This document shows, piece by piece, positions 49,900 through 57,781 of a stretch of DNA of 64,000 bases (the first letter of the stretch is position 1; every line of letters begins with the position of its first letter). The position numbers and the translations under genes are program-made. The DNA comes from Fibrobacter sp. (GTDB lineage: Bacteria > Fibrobacterota > Fibrobacteria > Fibrobacterales > Fibrobacteraceae), in the NCBI GenBank assembly GCA_024399015.1, contig JAKSIC010000011.1, positions 24,645 to 88,644 on the forward strand, given 5' to 3'. The notes beneath the pieces are model-generated. The model ran no database searches and was not told the origin of the DNA. It was given only the letters and a program-made list of their open reading frames with translations.

Positions 49900-51648
49900 A
49901 TGCGCCATTTTATACTTGCATCATTATTTAGCACTGCCGTTTTCGCCTTTGCACAAGTAGAAAGCGATTCAACACGCCAGTACACCGGATCCTTCAAGAT
50001 CGATTCCATCCAGTATGATATCGGCGATGTCTTTGACGATTCCAAGTACCACACCAAGTACGACAAGTGGGCTTACGATATTCTGAATATCATCCACATC
50101 GAGACCAAGGAATCCACTGTCCGCAAGCTTCTGCTCTTCAACCAGGGCGATGTCGTTGACGGCATTAAAATCCAGGAAGCCGAACGATTCCTCCGCTCCC
50201 AGAACTTCCTTTCTGACGCAAGCATTACCATTGAAAACGCCGACGGCAAAAACGTCGCCAAGGTCAAGACCAGCGATAACTGGACTCTCGCCATTCCCGT
50301 GGGAATCGGCTTCGGCGGAAAAGACTGGATCTACAAGAACTTGAACTGGAGTATCGGCGTCCAGGAAAGCAACTTCCTGGGCTTCGGTCAAAAGCTTGGT
50401 TTCTATTTCAAGCACGACTATTTCCGCGACATGTGGATGGTGGACTACAGAGCGCCCCACTTCCTTTTCCGCTACAACCAGCTGGACATGAGCTACAGCT
50501 ACAACACCGATGGCTATGCCGCCGCATGGCAGATGAAGGTTCCGTTCCTGAGCCGCACCCAGAACCAGTGGGCATATACATTGGAAGGCCTCAAGAACAA
50601 GCGTTCCATCTACATGTTCGGTAGTGGCGACCTTCCCAGGGGCGCAGAACTTTATAGCGGATCCAATACTAAGCCCATCGATTCCCTCCCCAAGTACAAC
50701 GGTTCCGAAACCGTCACCCTCATGAAGGTCAAAGGCTTTATCGAAGACTCCCTCTCCCTCCGCTTCAGCAGGTCCTTCGGCGGCACCCAGCGTAAGCTCT
50801 ACGTTGGCGCAAGCTACGACTACCACCATATGGAAGGCGATGCCGACAGCCTCGTCCGTTACATTTTCCACGATGGTACCGACAGATACGCAATCGATTC
50901 CGCAACCGCCTGGAACGAATGGATTCCCGAAAGAATGGACTCCCGCCTCGGTTTCTACCTGCAGTACACCAACCTGCGCTATGTCAAGGAAAAGAACCTC
51001 CACAACGTAAAGTGGACTGAAGACGTGGAAAAGGGTTATACCCTCAAGGCCAAGGTTTCCAAGAACTACGAACAGCTAGGTTCCGACAACAACGACATCC
51101 GCCTGGACCTTCTGGCAAATCTCGCCCTGGGTAGCGGCATGCACCACCTGGTCCTGAGATCCGACAGCAGGTTCTACCTGGACCACGGCGAAATGCGCGA
51201 TTTCTACGGCCGCCTGTACGGCGAATACATTTTCCACCCCAGCACCCGCCTGTCCACAGTCTTAAAGGGTCAGGTCGACTTCTATGACGAAGCAAAACTT
51301 GGCTACCAGCTTTCCCTGGGTGGCAGCGATGGCTTCGCAGGTTTCGACCCCGGTTTCTATACTGGTCAGGCCCGAGTCTACGGCATTCTTGAACAACGCT
51401 ACTTCCCCAACATTGAAGTCGCCACCCTGATGCCGGTGCTTGCCGTATTTGGCAGCGTAGGCGAAACCGCCTGGGATATCAAGGACATCAACCGCAAGGA
51501 CCTTATCTACGTTGCAGGCGTTGGCATTCGCTTTGCCCAGACAAAGTCCATCAGCCGCCTCGTCAACAAGATCGACATCAGCATTCCGCTGAACGGTGTG
51601 CGCAAGGCAGAGCCCCACTACTCCGCCACCACCACACTTAGCCTGTAA
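49900..51648 (+). CDS. Omp85/BamA-TamA-like outer-membrane protein
   Basis: A 582-residue protein with a signal peptide (HFILASLFSTAVFAFA), one POTRA-like domain (residues ~75-125: RKLLLFNQGDVVDGIKIQEA, ERFLRSQNFLSDASITIEN) and a 16-strand-type barrel containing GSDGFAGFDPGFYTGQARVY, ending in TTTLSL. Shorter than BamA, with a single POTRA, so closer to TamA- or surface-antigen-type members. TTAGGAATAAG precedes the ATG; a TATATT box is at 49869-49874. Its stop is directly adjacent to the stop of the convergent gene. Confidence 0.87.
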   Translation: MRHFILASLFSTAVFAFAQVESDSTRQYTGSFKIDSIQYDIGDVFDDSKYHTKYDKWAYDILNIIHIETKESTVRKLLLFNQGDVVDGIKIQEAERFLRSQNFLSDASITIENADGKNVAKVKTSDNWTLAIPVGIGFGGKDWIYKNLNWSIGVQESNFLGFGQKLGFYFKHDYFRDMWMVDYRAPHFLFRYNQLDMSYSYNTDGYAAAWQMKVPFLSRTQNQWAYTLEGLKNKRSIYMFGSGDLPRGAELYSGSNTKPIDSLPKYNGSETVTLMKVKGFIEDSLSLRFSRSFGGTQRKLYVGASYDYHHMEGDADSLVRYIFHDGTDRYAIDSATAWNEWIPERMDSRLGFYLQYTNLRYVKEKNLHNVKWTEDVEKGYTLKAKVSKNYEQLGSDNNDIRLDLLANLALGSGMHHLVLRSDSRFYLDHGEMRDFYGRLYGEYIFHPSTRLSTVLKGQVDFYDEAKLGYQLSLGGSDGFAGFDPGFYTGQARVYGILEQRYFPNIEVATLMPVLAVFGSVGETAWDIKDINRKDLIYVAGVGIRFAQTKSISRLVNKIDISIPLNGVRKAEPHYSATTTLSL

Positions 51649-53025
51649 TTACCCGTTGTAGAATTCACCCAACAGTCGGCTATTGGCGAACTTACCAAGT
51701 TCGCCTTTTTTTTCTACATACATCTGCGGATCAAAACTGATGGTCTGCGCCACAAGCATGGCTCCGTACTTATCCAGATCCGGAATTTCAGAACCGTCAG
51801 CCATATAGATTTCACAACCTTCTGTAAAGGTTTGCCATTCCGTAGCCAAGTTGTTCTGGAGGTACGTTTCTGTTTCCTTGAAAACCTGATCCAGTGCATT
51901 TAGACATTTCACGGCAGATAGTCTTGCCTTTTCAAAATCCGAATCAAAGGACAAAGCGTTATCAATATGGAAAGAGATGGTAACACAGCCAAATTTTCGG
52001 TAAACCCTGGAGCTGTAGCCAGCCAGTTCCTGGATTTTCTTGGAGGATAGGTTTTCAACAAAAGTCAGGCAATGTGCAAAATCACTACTCTTGATCATCC
52101 TGATGTTGGAAAAAGATTCCTCGGAAGCATCAATTTCAATCAAGGGACTATAGTGACGCGGTGTGTTAGGCCAAAACGCCAACGAATATTGAAAAGGCTT
52201 TTTACACTGATAAGTTTTAATGATTTGGGCGTTCGGGTTATTGGGATTGGCGAAAGTCCAGCTTTTGAGGAACTTGAAGAAATTATTGTTTCCATGGGAA
52301 GACTGGTTCAAGACAAAGCGGGCGTTGGACTCGCCTTCAGTTTCCGCCCTCTTGATGATATAGTTTTCGTCATCACCAACATGGCAGAATTTTTCGTGCT
52401 GTTCAAAAACGCCCTTGATCTTCGGATAAAAGTTCTTGTCCTGGTCGCAGTCGACCCACGGCCTTGAATTGTAGATAGACGGATCAAAAGATTCCAAGGG
52501 CTTTCTCAGTTGGATGGTCATTCCAAAATTGCATTTCATCATCATCTTGCCCGTGGGATTGATTTTCTGCTTTCTGAAATAAGACACCCTAGCAGATTGT
52601 TCATCTACAGTCACGTTAACATCCAGTAGGCCATCCAACTTCCCAAACTTAAGATAGGGGCTGTCCTTTTTCAAAAAGGCCTTCATCACATACTCACCCA
52701 TTTCTCGATCAGGAATGGTCACACCGTTGGAACGAAAAACCAGTTCATTATCCGGCAGATACAACGGTTCGCCTTTCAAGAAGCCCAGCCAATCATGGAC
52801 CAGGGTTTCCATCGGGAACCTGGAAAAGTTTTCTTGCAAGCCGTAGATTTTCTTGGCAATCGGAGAAAAAGGAACTTTCTTTCCGAACATTTCATCAAAT
52901 TTTTGGAAAGTCCTGTTGTGCAGCAAATTGCCTGTTTTTCGCGTATTTTCCCCAATGGAAATGGAGATTTTTCGCAGTTTGTTTCCAATACCGGAGTAGA
53001 TCAGGGAATTTTCAATCGTGTTCAT
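51649..53025 (-). CDS. hypothetical protein
   Basis: A 458-residue protein without signal peptide or membrane segment and without a recognised family. Notable features are a Lys/Phe-rich N-terminus, a central acidic segment (DCDQDKNFYPKIKGVFEQHEK), ARVSYFRKQKINPTGKMMMK, and a C-terminal KKGELGKFANSRLLGEF. The ATG at 53025 has GAGG six bases upstream. Its last codons contain the terminator hairpin of the convergent Omp85 gene. Lower GC than neighbours is suggested by AT-rich codons, which may point to transfer. Confidence 0.75.
   Translation of the reverse strand: MNTIENSLIYSGIGNKLRKISISIGENTRKTGNLLHNRTFQKFDEMFGKKVPFSPIAKKIYGLQENFSRFPMETLVHDWLGFLKGEPLYLPDNELVFRSNGVTIPDREMGEYVMKAFLKKDSPYLKFGKLDGLLDVNVTVDEQSARVSYFRKQKINPTGKMMMKCNFGMTIQLRKPLESFDPSIYNSRPWVDCDQDKNFYPKIKGVFEQHEKFCHVGDDENYIIKRAETEGESNARFVLNQSSHGNNNFFKFLKSWTFANPNNPNAQIIKTYQCKKPFQYSLAFWPNTPRHYSPLIEIDASEESFSNIRMIKSSDFAHCLTFVENLSSKKIQELAGYSSRVYRKFGCVTISFHIDNALSFDSDFEKARLSAVKCLNALDQVFKETETYLQNNLATEWQTFTEGCEIYMADGSEIPDLDKYGAMLVAQTISFDPQMYVEKKGELGKFANSRLLGEFYNG
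51685..51712 (+). terminator. Omp85 gene terminator inside the opposing CDS
   Basis: GGCGAACTT / AAGTTCGCC stem with an ACC loop and then eight T residues, located inside the 3' end of the convergent 51649-53025 gene, where it encodes part of KKGELGKFANS. Confidence 0.87.
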
Positions 53026-53168
53026 AACATCCTCGACTCCTTTTATCGGTTTCTAAAGTGAGAAATGTCAAACAAATCAGGCTTTTTTTCATTTTTTGGC
53101 AAAAACACCACACAAACGAAGGTTTTTTTCGTATTTTAATCCCGTAATTATAGGAGTTTATCTTCCCC

Positions 53169-53720
53169 ATGCGTATTGCTACAAAGTTGTTGAGTATTGT
53201 CGCCCTTGCTGCAGGTATGTCCTTTGCCCAGCTGGCCCCGGAACCGCAGATGGCCGACGTCCAGTTGATGCAGGATGCTTCCACAAACCAGCCTATGAAG
53301 ATGGATTTTTCCAAGCCTCTCACCGGCATTAGCGACCCGGGTATCTTGTTCAGCCATTTCGGCAAGCGCCCGCTGATGATTTACTATTTCAGCCCCAAGT
53401 GCCCCCACTGCCAGCGCCATATCAGCGGCATTCAGGACATGATGAAGATGTATGAACCCGCTGGTCTCGCAGGCATCGCCATCGGTCTTGGCGGCGGCAT
53501 CAAGAAGAACGACATCCGTCTCTTCATTGATCAGTTCCACGTTTCTATTCCCGTATTCCAGGACTCCGAAACCAAGTTCGGCACAGCCTACGGTACCGGT
53601 TACATCCCGGTGGTCTACCTGGTCAACTCCGACGGAACCTTCTACCGCTACGAAACTTTGAACGATGCCAACTTGAACCACCTCAAGGCAACATTGGACA
53701 AGATGTTCCCGAAGAAGTAA
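53169..53720 (+). CDS. exported thioredoxin-fold protein, TlpA/AhpC-like
   Basis: A 183-residue protein with a signal peptide ending in SFA and a thioredoxin fold with the redox pair KCPHC (Cys78, Cys81), plus GTGYIPVVYLVNSDGTF supplying the cis-proline loop. It probably reduces or exchanges disulfides in the periplasm; a link with the CcsA-type cytochrome c system is possible but the genes are 5.5 kb apart. TAGGAG lies about 12 bases before the ATG. Confidence 0.87.
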   Translation: MRIATKLLSIVALAAGMSFAQLAPEPQMADVQLMQDASTNQPMKMDFSKPLTGISDPGILFSHFGKRPLMIYYFSPKCPHCQRHISGIQDMMKMYEPAGLAGIAIGLGGGIKKNDIRLFIDQFHVSIPVFQDSETKFGTAYGTGYIPVVYLVNSDGTFYRYETLNDANLNHLKATLDKMFPKK

Positions 53721-53744
53721 GAAGACTCGAATTTGTGAGAGAGA

Positions 53745-53775
53745 AGGCATTCCCCCATGGGGAGTGCTTTTTTTG
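53745..53775 (+). terminator. intrinsic terminator after the thioredoxin-like gene
   Basis: GGCATTCCCC / GGGGAGTGCT stem with a CAT loop followed by seven T residues. Confidence 0.87.
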
Positions 53776-53779
53776 TGGG

Positions 53780-54025
53780 ATAAAAGGGGGCGGGATTCCA
53801 CAGAGCCTCGCCTTTGTCGGCGGGATGCCGCTTCGCGGCTGTTGCTCACGTGTTTTCGAGGCGGGATGCTGCTTCGCAGCTCCGACTACGGCTCGGTTAT
53901 GCCCGCGCTACTCTCGGCGGGATGCCGCTTCGCGGCCCCTTGCTCATGCTCGGCCATAGGCAAGCTAGCTTGCCTGCGGCTCTCGCCATCGCAATGGTCG
54001 ACCCCACTTCGTGGGTTCTCATCCT
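53780..54025. repeat. non-coding GC-rich repeat region next to tRNA-Arg
   Basis: Three copies of GGCGGGATGCCGCTTCGCGG-like sequence (around 53819, 53862 as GGCGGGATGCTGCTTCGCAG, and 53917), separated by related text. Other small inverted repeats follow (GGCAAGCTAGCTTGCC; ACCCCACTTCGTGGGTT). Short open frames here have no start signals or homology and differ in frame between copies. Composition is clearly more GC-rich than neighbouring spacers. Confidence 0.6.
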
Positions 54026-54034
54026 CATAAAATG

Positions 54035-54070
54035 AAAGAAAGGAACCGCCTTCGGCGATTCCTTTCTTTC
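54035..54070 (-). terminator. hairpin terminator of tRNA-Arg
   Basis: GAAAGAAAGGAAxCGCC / GGCGATTCCTTTCTTTC with a short loop, starting two bases after the tRNA 3' end on the minus strand. The T run is weak (ATTTTATG). Confidence 0.65.
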
Positions 54071-54071
54071 A

Positions 54072-54145
54072 TACTCGAGGCGGGATTCGAACCCACGACC
54101 CTCTGCTTAGAAGGCAGATGCTCTATCCAACTGAGCTACTCGAGC
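54072..54145 (-). tRNA. tRNA-Arg (anticodon TCT)
   Basis: 74 nt on the minus strand: acceptor GCTCGAG, TAGCTCAGTTGGATAGAGC D arm, anticodon stem-loop CTGCCTTCTAAGCAG with anticodon TCT (reads AGA), T arm GTGGGTTCGAATCCCGC, acceptor 3' strand CTCGAGT and discriminator A. The 1-72 pair is G-U. CCA is not encoded. Confidence 0.93.
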
Positions 54146-54216
54146 ATTTAGCCAAATTCGATTTGGCTTGCCAAATATATAATTATTTCAAAATTTCATC
54201 AACCGAATTGGCCGTA

Positions 54217-55029
54217 TTACTTCAGCACAGCGTTCTTACCGCTGATGGAACCGTTGATTTCAACGGTAACCATGTAGCGACCTGCAGGAACGTTTTCGCC
54301 ATTCCACTTCAGGGTGTTGTAGCCCGGCTGAGCATTGTCGAGGCGGAGGACAGCAACCTGTTCGCCTTCGGCACTCATAATGGTAACGATTGCGTTGCCA
54401 GCGACCTTCAGATCAACACCAACAGCCTTGCGGGTAATACCCTTAAGAGTTGCGGCACCAACCTTGTTCATATTCTGAACAGGAGCCTTAGGAGCAAATT
54501 CCTCAGCCTTTTCCACGTAGATGCCGTTCAAGTCGCGGGCACTCAGGTCAGCGTCCTGCTTCAGGAGGGTACCACGCTGAAGCACAGCCACCAACTGCTT
54601 GTTGCCTTCGGTAGCGCTTGCGTAGGTTTCCAGTTCAGCGGCCTTGAACAAAGCCTTATCGCCATACCAGGCCTGAACCTGTTCGCCTTCCAGATCCTTC
54701 ACAGTCAGCTGAGCACGACGGATAACAGAAGTCAATGTATCGGCACCGCTCACAAAAGTGATTTCCAGCGGCTTGTTCACCTGGCCACGGAGCATGTCCT
54801 TGGAGGTTTCAATATCCTGACGGGCAAGGCTCTGACCATCCACAGCGATAATCACGTCGCCAGCCTGCAGCTTGGATTCTGCAGCGGGAGTTCCCGGAAT
54901 AACTTCAGCAACCTTAACACCGTTGCGAAGCTGGTAAATGGTAACACCGATGCCGCCAAAAGCTTCATCAGCCATAACAGGAGCAGCAACCATGGCAGCA
55001 AGCAAAGAGGCCTTGATAAAACGTTTCAT
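54217..55029 (-). CDS. exported PDZ-domain protein with C-terminal sorting-like domain
   Basis: A 270-residue protein: signal peptide (MKRFIKASLLAAMVAAPVMA), a PDZ domain at ~25-105 (GIGVTIYQLRNGVKVAEVIP, AAESKLQAGDVIIAVDGQSL), a middle segment, and a C-terminal FlgD/type IX-like Ig domain (VTIMSAEGEQVAVLRLDN, YNTLKWNGENVPAGRYMVTV) similar in plan to the GH5 tail. No protease domain is present. AAGGAGAAC precedes the ATG. A hairpin (AGCCAAAT / ATTTGGCT at 54149-54167) lies between this gene and the tRNA. Confidence 0.85.
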   Translation of the reverse strand: MKRFIKASLLAAMVAAPVMADEAFGGIGVTIYQLRNGVKVAEVIPGTPAAESKLQAGDVIIAVDGQSLARQDIETSKDMLRGQVNKPLEITFVSGADTLTSVIRRAQLTVKDLEGEQVQAWYGDKALFKAAELETYASATEGNKQLVAVLQRGTLLKQDADLSARDLNGIYVEKAEEFAPKAPVQNMNKVGAATLKGITRKAVGVDLKVAGNAIVTIMSAEGEQVAVLRLDNAQPGYNTLKWNGENVPAGRYMVTVEINGSISGKNAVLK

Positions 55030-55090
55030 AAAGTTCTCCTTAATTTATTCAATCTCAATATATAATAATCGATTTGGGCGGTCAAGAAGG

Positions 55091-56203
55091 CTACTCGAAC
55101 ATCACGCCTTCTTCTTCCTCGCCGTCATCATAATCTTCAATGGTCTTTTCTCCCGGAACGATCACCAGGCCCAATGTAACCGGTTCGCCCTTCATGTTCA
55201 AGTAGGCTTCCAGGTACAGGGAAGAAGACAGGCGGATCAAGCGAAGATCCAGCATGGTGCCGCCCTTATGGATGCTCTTGGGATTCAGGTTGAAGAACAG
55301 GAACTTCTTGTTAATGTATTCAAAGCGGTCAGCTTCGTAGTTGATAGCCCAGCGGGAGTCCCCATCGTTTTCCTGACGGTAGACACATTCGTCATGGTCG
55401 ATGTCGCATTCAAAGCTGGCGCTTTCCTGATACTTCTTGTTCCATTCACGGCTGAAGGCGCAGGACTGCACGCGGCCACCGCCATTGCGTTGCTTGTTCA
55501 GCTGGTCGTTGATGACCACATAGTCCATCTTCTGGTTCTTCACCTGTTCGTAGACATTCATCAAGATGATGTAGGCTTCGATATCCTTGGGGCACTTGCC
55601 GGTAAGGTTTACGTCTTCGTGAGCCTTCAGCAAAGTCTGTTGCAAGTCAATATCGATGGCATCAGGAATTTCACTTTCAGCAATCTTGTCCAGAACTTTC
55701 TTCGGCGGAATGAACACCACCTTGTCGCCCTTCTTTACAGCAAAACCCATCTGGTCGCGAATGTAGTCCAGGCACTGCTGCACGTGAATATGAACCGTGT
55801 TGGATGCTGCAGACACAAAGTCCACACCAATGCGGACATTCCATTCTCCAGCAGAACTACCCTTCTTGTCCAAGTCGCAGAACGGTTCTTCACGGATACC
55901 ATCCACAAAGACGATCTTTGCGTTCAGCTTGGTCACCAGGGATTCGTCCTTCTTCATCACGCCGCCAAGGCTCCAGAAGTTGGGATTCAAGCGGAGGACT
56001 TCCTCGAAGGCCTTGTCACCATCGAGGGCCGGCAACAGGGAATCGTTACGGGCATTCTTTTCCTGCATGAGTTCAGAATACTCCGTAGTCACGGTCATGT
56101 TGTTAAAGCTGTTACGGGAAGCAGGTTCCGGTGCAGCGAACGCTGACGCAATGAGCAACGAGCAATTAACCATGAACAAAAATGCAATAAGTTTCTTTTT
56201 CAT
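55091..56203 (-). CDS. secreted protein of unknown function
   Basis: A 370-residue protein with a signal peptide (MKKKLIAFLFMVNCSLLIAS, then AFA) and an otherwise unrecognised sequence containing several cysteines (CDLDKK, CLDYIRD, KCPKDIEAY, SCAFSREW, CDIDHDECVY) and an acidic C-terminus (EDYDDGEEEEGVMFE). AAAGG lies six bases before the ATG at 56203; the longer frame to 56242 overlaps the upstream permease gene. The signal peptide segment VNCSLLIAS is encoded by a sequence (TTAATTGCTCGTTGCTCATT) that looks like a short dispersed repeat. Confidence 0.75.
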   Translation of the reverse strand: MKKKLIAFLFMVNCSLLIASAFAAPEPASRNSFNNMTVTTEYSELMQEKNARNDSLLPALDGDKAFEEVLRLNPNFWSLGGVMKKDESLVTKLNAKIVFVDGIREEPFCDLDKKGSSAGEWNVRIGVDFVSAASNTVHIHVQQCLDYIRDQMGFAVKKGDKVVFIPPKKVLDKIAESEIPDAIDIDLQQTLLKAHEDVNLTGKCPKDIEAYIILMNVYEQVKNQKMDYVVINDQLNKQRNGGGRVQSCAFSREWNKKYQESASFECDIDHDECVYRQENDGDSRWAINYEADRFEYINKKFLFFNLNPKSIHKGGTMLDLRLIRLSSSLYLEAYLNMKGEPVTLGLVIVPGEKTIEDYDDGEEEEGVMFE

Positions 56204-56213
56204 AAAAAACCTT

Positions 56214-57020
56214 TTATGCCTTACGCAATTTTTTGATTGCAAAATCTACACCATAGACAAGGACGCCGCAGGCGATAATGGTGGGGCCTACTACAAAGTT
56301 CAACTGGCAAGCAAGCAAAAGGCCGGCCAGCACCAGAACCAAGGAAACGCCTACAGAAATAAAAATCATCTGAGTCAAGTTCTTGGCATAATTTTCTGCA
56401 ATGTAGCCTGGAATGGTCAACAAAGCAATCACAAGAATCATGCCCACCGCTTGAACAGCAATCACCACCGTCAAGGCAATCAGGGCAATCAAAAACATAT
56501 AGTAGGCAAGTACCGGCATGCCCTGCACTCGGGCGAACTCGGGATCAAAGGAGATGGCCAGGAACTTCCGATAGTTCACAACGACAGCTCCAAGAATCAG
56601 AACCAACAGTGCGCCCATCCACCACAACAACTCCGTAGGAACCGTCAGCAAACTGCCGAACAAAAAGCTCATCATCTCGCCGCTATAACCTGGGGTCAAG
56701 TCCGTAAGGATCACGCCCAAGGCCATACCGCCCGCCCAGATAATACCGATGAAGGTGTCGGAGTTCTTGCGGTCACGCCAAGTCAGCACACCCATCAGCA
56801 TGGCACATGCCACCGCAAAGCCGAGGGACCCAAGCATGGGAGAAAATCCCAGGAAGGCAGCCAAGCCAACGCCGCCGAAGGACGCATGGGCCACGCCGCC
56901 CGACAGCGAAGTCAATCGATTCACCACCACAAAGGTTCCCATCACGCCGCAGGCAATGGCCACCAGCACGGCGGCCACCAAAGCGTTCTGCATAAAGCCC
57001 ATAGAGAAAAGTTCAAGCAT
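56214..57020 (-). CDS. metal ABC transporter permease (ZnuB/MntB type)
   Basis: A 268-residue inner-membrane permease of the ABC-3 family with about eight hydrophobic segments: VNRLTSLSGGVAHASFGGVGLA, TPGYSGEMMSFLFGSLL and AVGMILVIALLTIPGYIAEN are typical of Zn/Mn importers. The ATPase and binding protein are not adjacent in this window. The region upstream of the ATG consists of a dispersed repeat and has no Shine-Dalgarno. Confidence 0.9.
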   Translation of the reverse strand: MLELFSMGFMQNALVAAVLVAIACGVMGTFVVVNRLTSLSGGVAHASFGGVGLAAFLGFSPMLGSLGFAVACAMLMGVLTWRDRKNSDTFIGIIWAGGMALGVILTDLTPGYSGEMMSFLFGSLLTVPTELLWWMGALLVLILGAVVVNYRKFLAISFDPEFARVQGMPVLAYYMFLIALIALTVVIAVQAVGMILVIALLTIPGYIAENYAKNLTQMIFISVGVSLVLVLAGLLLACQLNFVVGPTIIACGVLVYGVDFAIKKLRKA

Positions 57021-57024
57021 AATA

Positions 57025-57062
57025 AGGTTCGAGGTTCGAGGCTAGAGGTTCGAGGTTCAAAG
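57025..57062. repeat. dispersed GAGGTTCGAGG-type repeat upstream of the permease
   Basis: Four near 10-bp units (GGTTCGAGGTTCGAGGCTAG, AGGTTCGAGGTTC) directly abut the permease start, filling most of the 62-bp gap to the HAD gene. The most regular copy in the window. Confidence 0.75.
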
Positions 57063-57082
57063 TAGGAACTGAGAGTTGTTAA

Positions 57083-57763
57083 TTATAAGTCGCGAACAAG
57101 TTCAGGCAAGATGGTGGTCAAGTGCAAAAGGCTGGGCACATAGTAGTCCACCCAGCTGGGTACATCGGGAATGGGATTCACCAGGATGGTCTTCCAACCG
57201 CGGCGATGAGCAGGTTCCAAATTGCGTACGGAATCTTCCAGCAAAACAATTTGGGACGGATCCGCCGGGGTACCGTTTGCAAAGAAGGCCTCGGGCACAC
57301 GTTCTGCCAACCACTTTTCCGCCTTTTCATAAGCGCTGTCGTGGGGTTTTCCGATCCAATCCATCTGCTTCAAGTCAAAAACATCTTCAAAGCAATCACG
57401 GACGCCCATGTGTTCCATGCCGGCTTCACTCCAGTCACGGCGACCATTGGTGAAAATGAAACGACGGCCAGCAAGGCCAGTAATCAAACTGCGTTTTGCA
57501 GGAGAGGGCTTCGGGTAAGTCAAGAATTCCGGCTGATGGATGAAATCAAAAAAGTCATCGGGCTTTACGCCATGCATGGCCTGCAGGCCAGCCAAAGTCG
57601 TTCCAAAGCGGATCAGGTAATCCTTGCGAATCTTGTGGGCTGTTTCTGTATCCACACCAGTTGCATTCTGAACGGTCAAGGAGATTCGTTCATCCAGAGA
57701 ATCGATGACGCAATGTTCATCGGCTCCGTACAAAGTCAAATCGTAATCGAACAACCAAATCAT
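57083..57763 (-). CDS. HAD-family pyrimidine 5'-nucleotidase-like hydrolase
   Basis: A 226-residue HAD phosphatase: motif I FDYDLTLY (Asp6 nucleophile, Asp8), motif II FTNG, the Lys of motif III near GKP, and motif IV VLLEDSVRNLEPAHR. The layout matches the SDT1-like pyrimidine 5'-nucleotidase subgroup. It follows dgt by 18 bp, so the two may serve nucleotide-pool clean-up together. Confidence 0.87.
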   Translation of the reverse strand: MIWLFDYDLTLYGADEHCVIDSLDERISLTVQNATGVDTETAHKIRKDYLIRFGTTLAGLQAMHGVKPDDFFDFIHQPEFLTYPKPSPAKRSLITGLAGRRFIFTNGRRDWSEAGMEHMGVRDCFEDVFDLKQMDWIGKPHDSAYEKAEKWLAERVPEAFFANGTPADPSQIVLLEDSVRNLEPAHRRGWKTILVNPIPDVPSWVDYYVPSLLHLTTILPELVRDL

Positions 57764-57781
57764 CGTCGCGACTCCCAGCCC

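Noticed and set aside
53735..54035. Several short open frames with RDAASRPLAHARP- or GGMPLRG-like text
   Set aside because: They come from the GC-rich repeat, occur in different frames in each copy and lack ribosome-binding sites.
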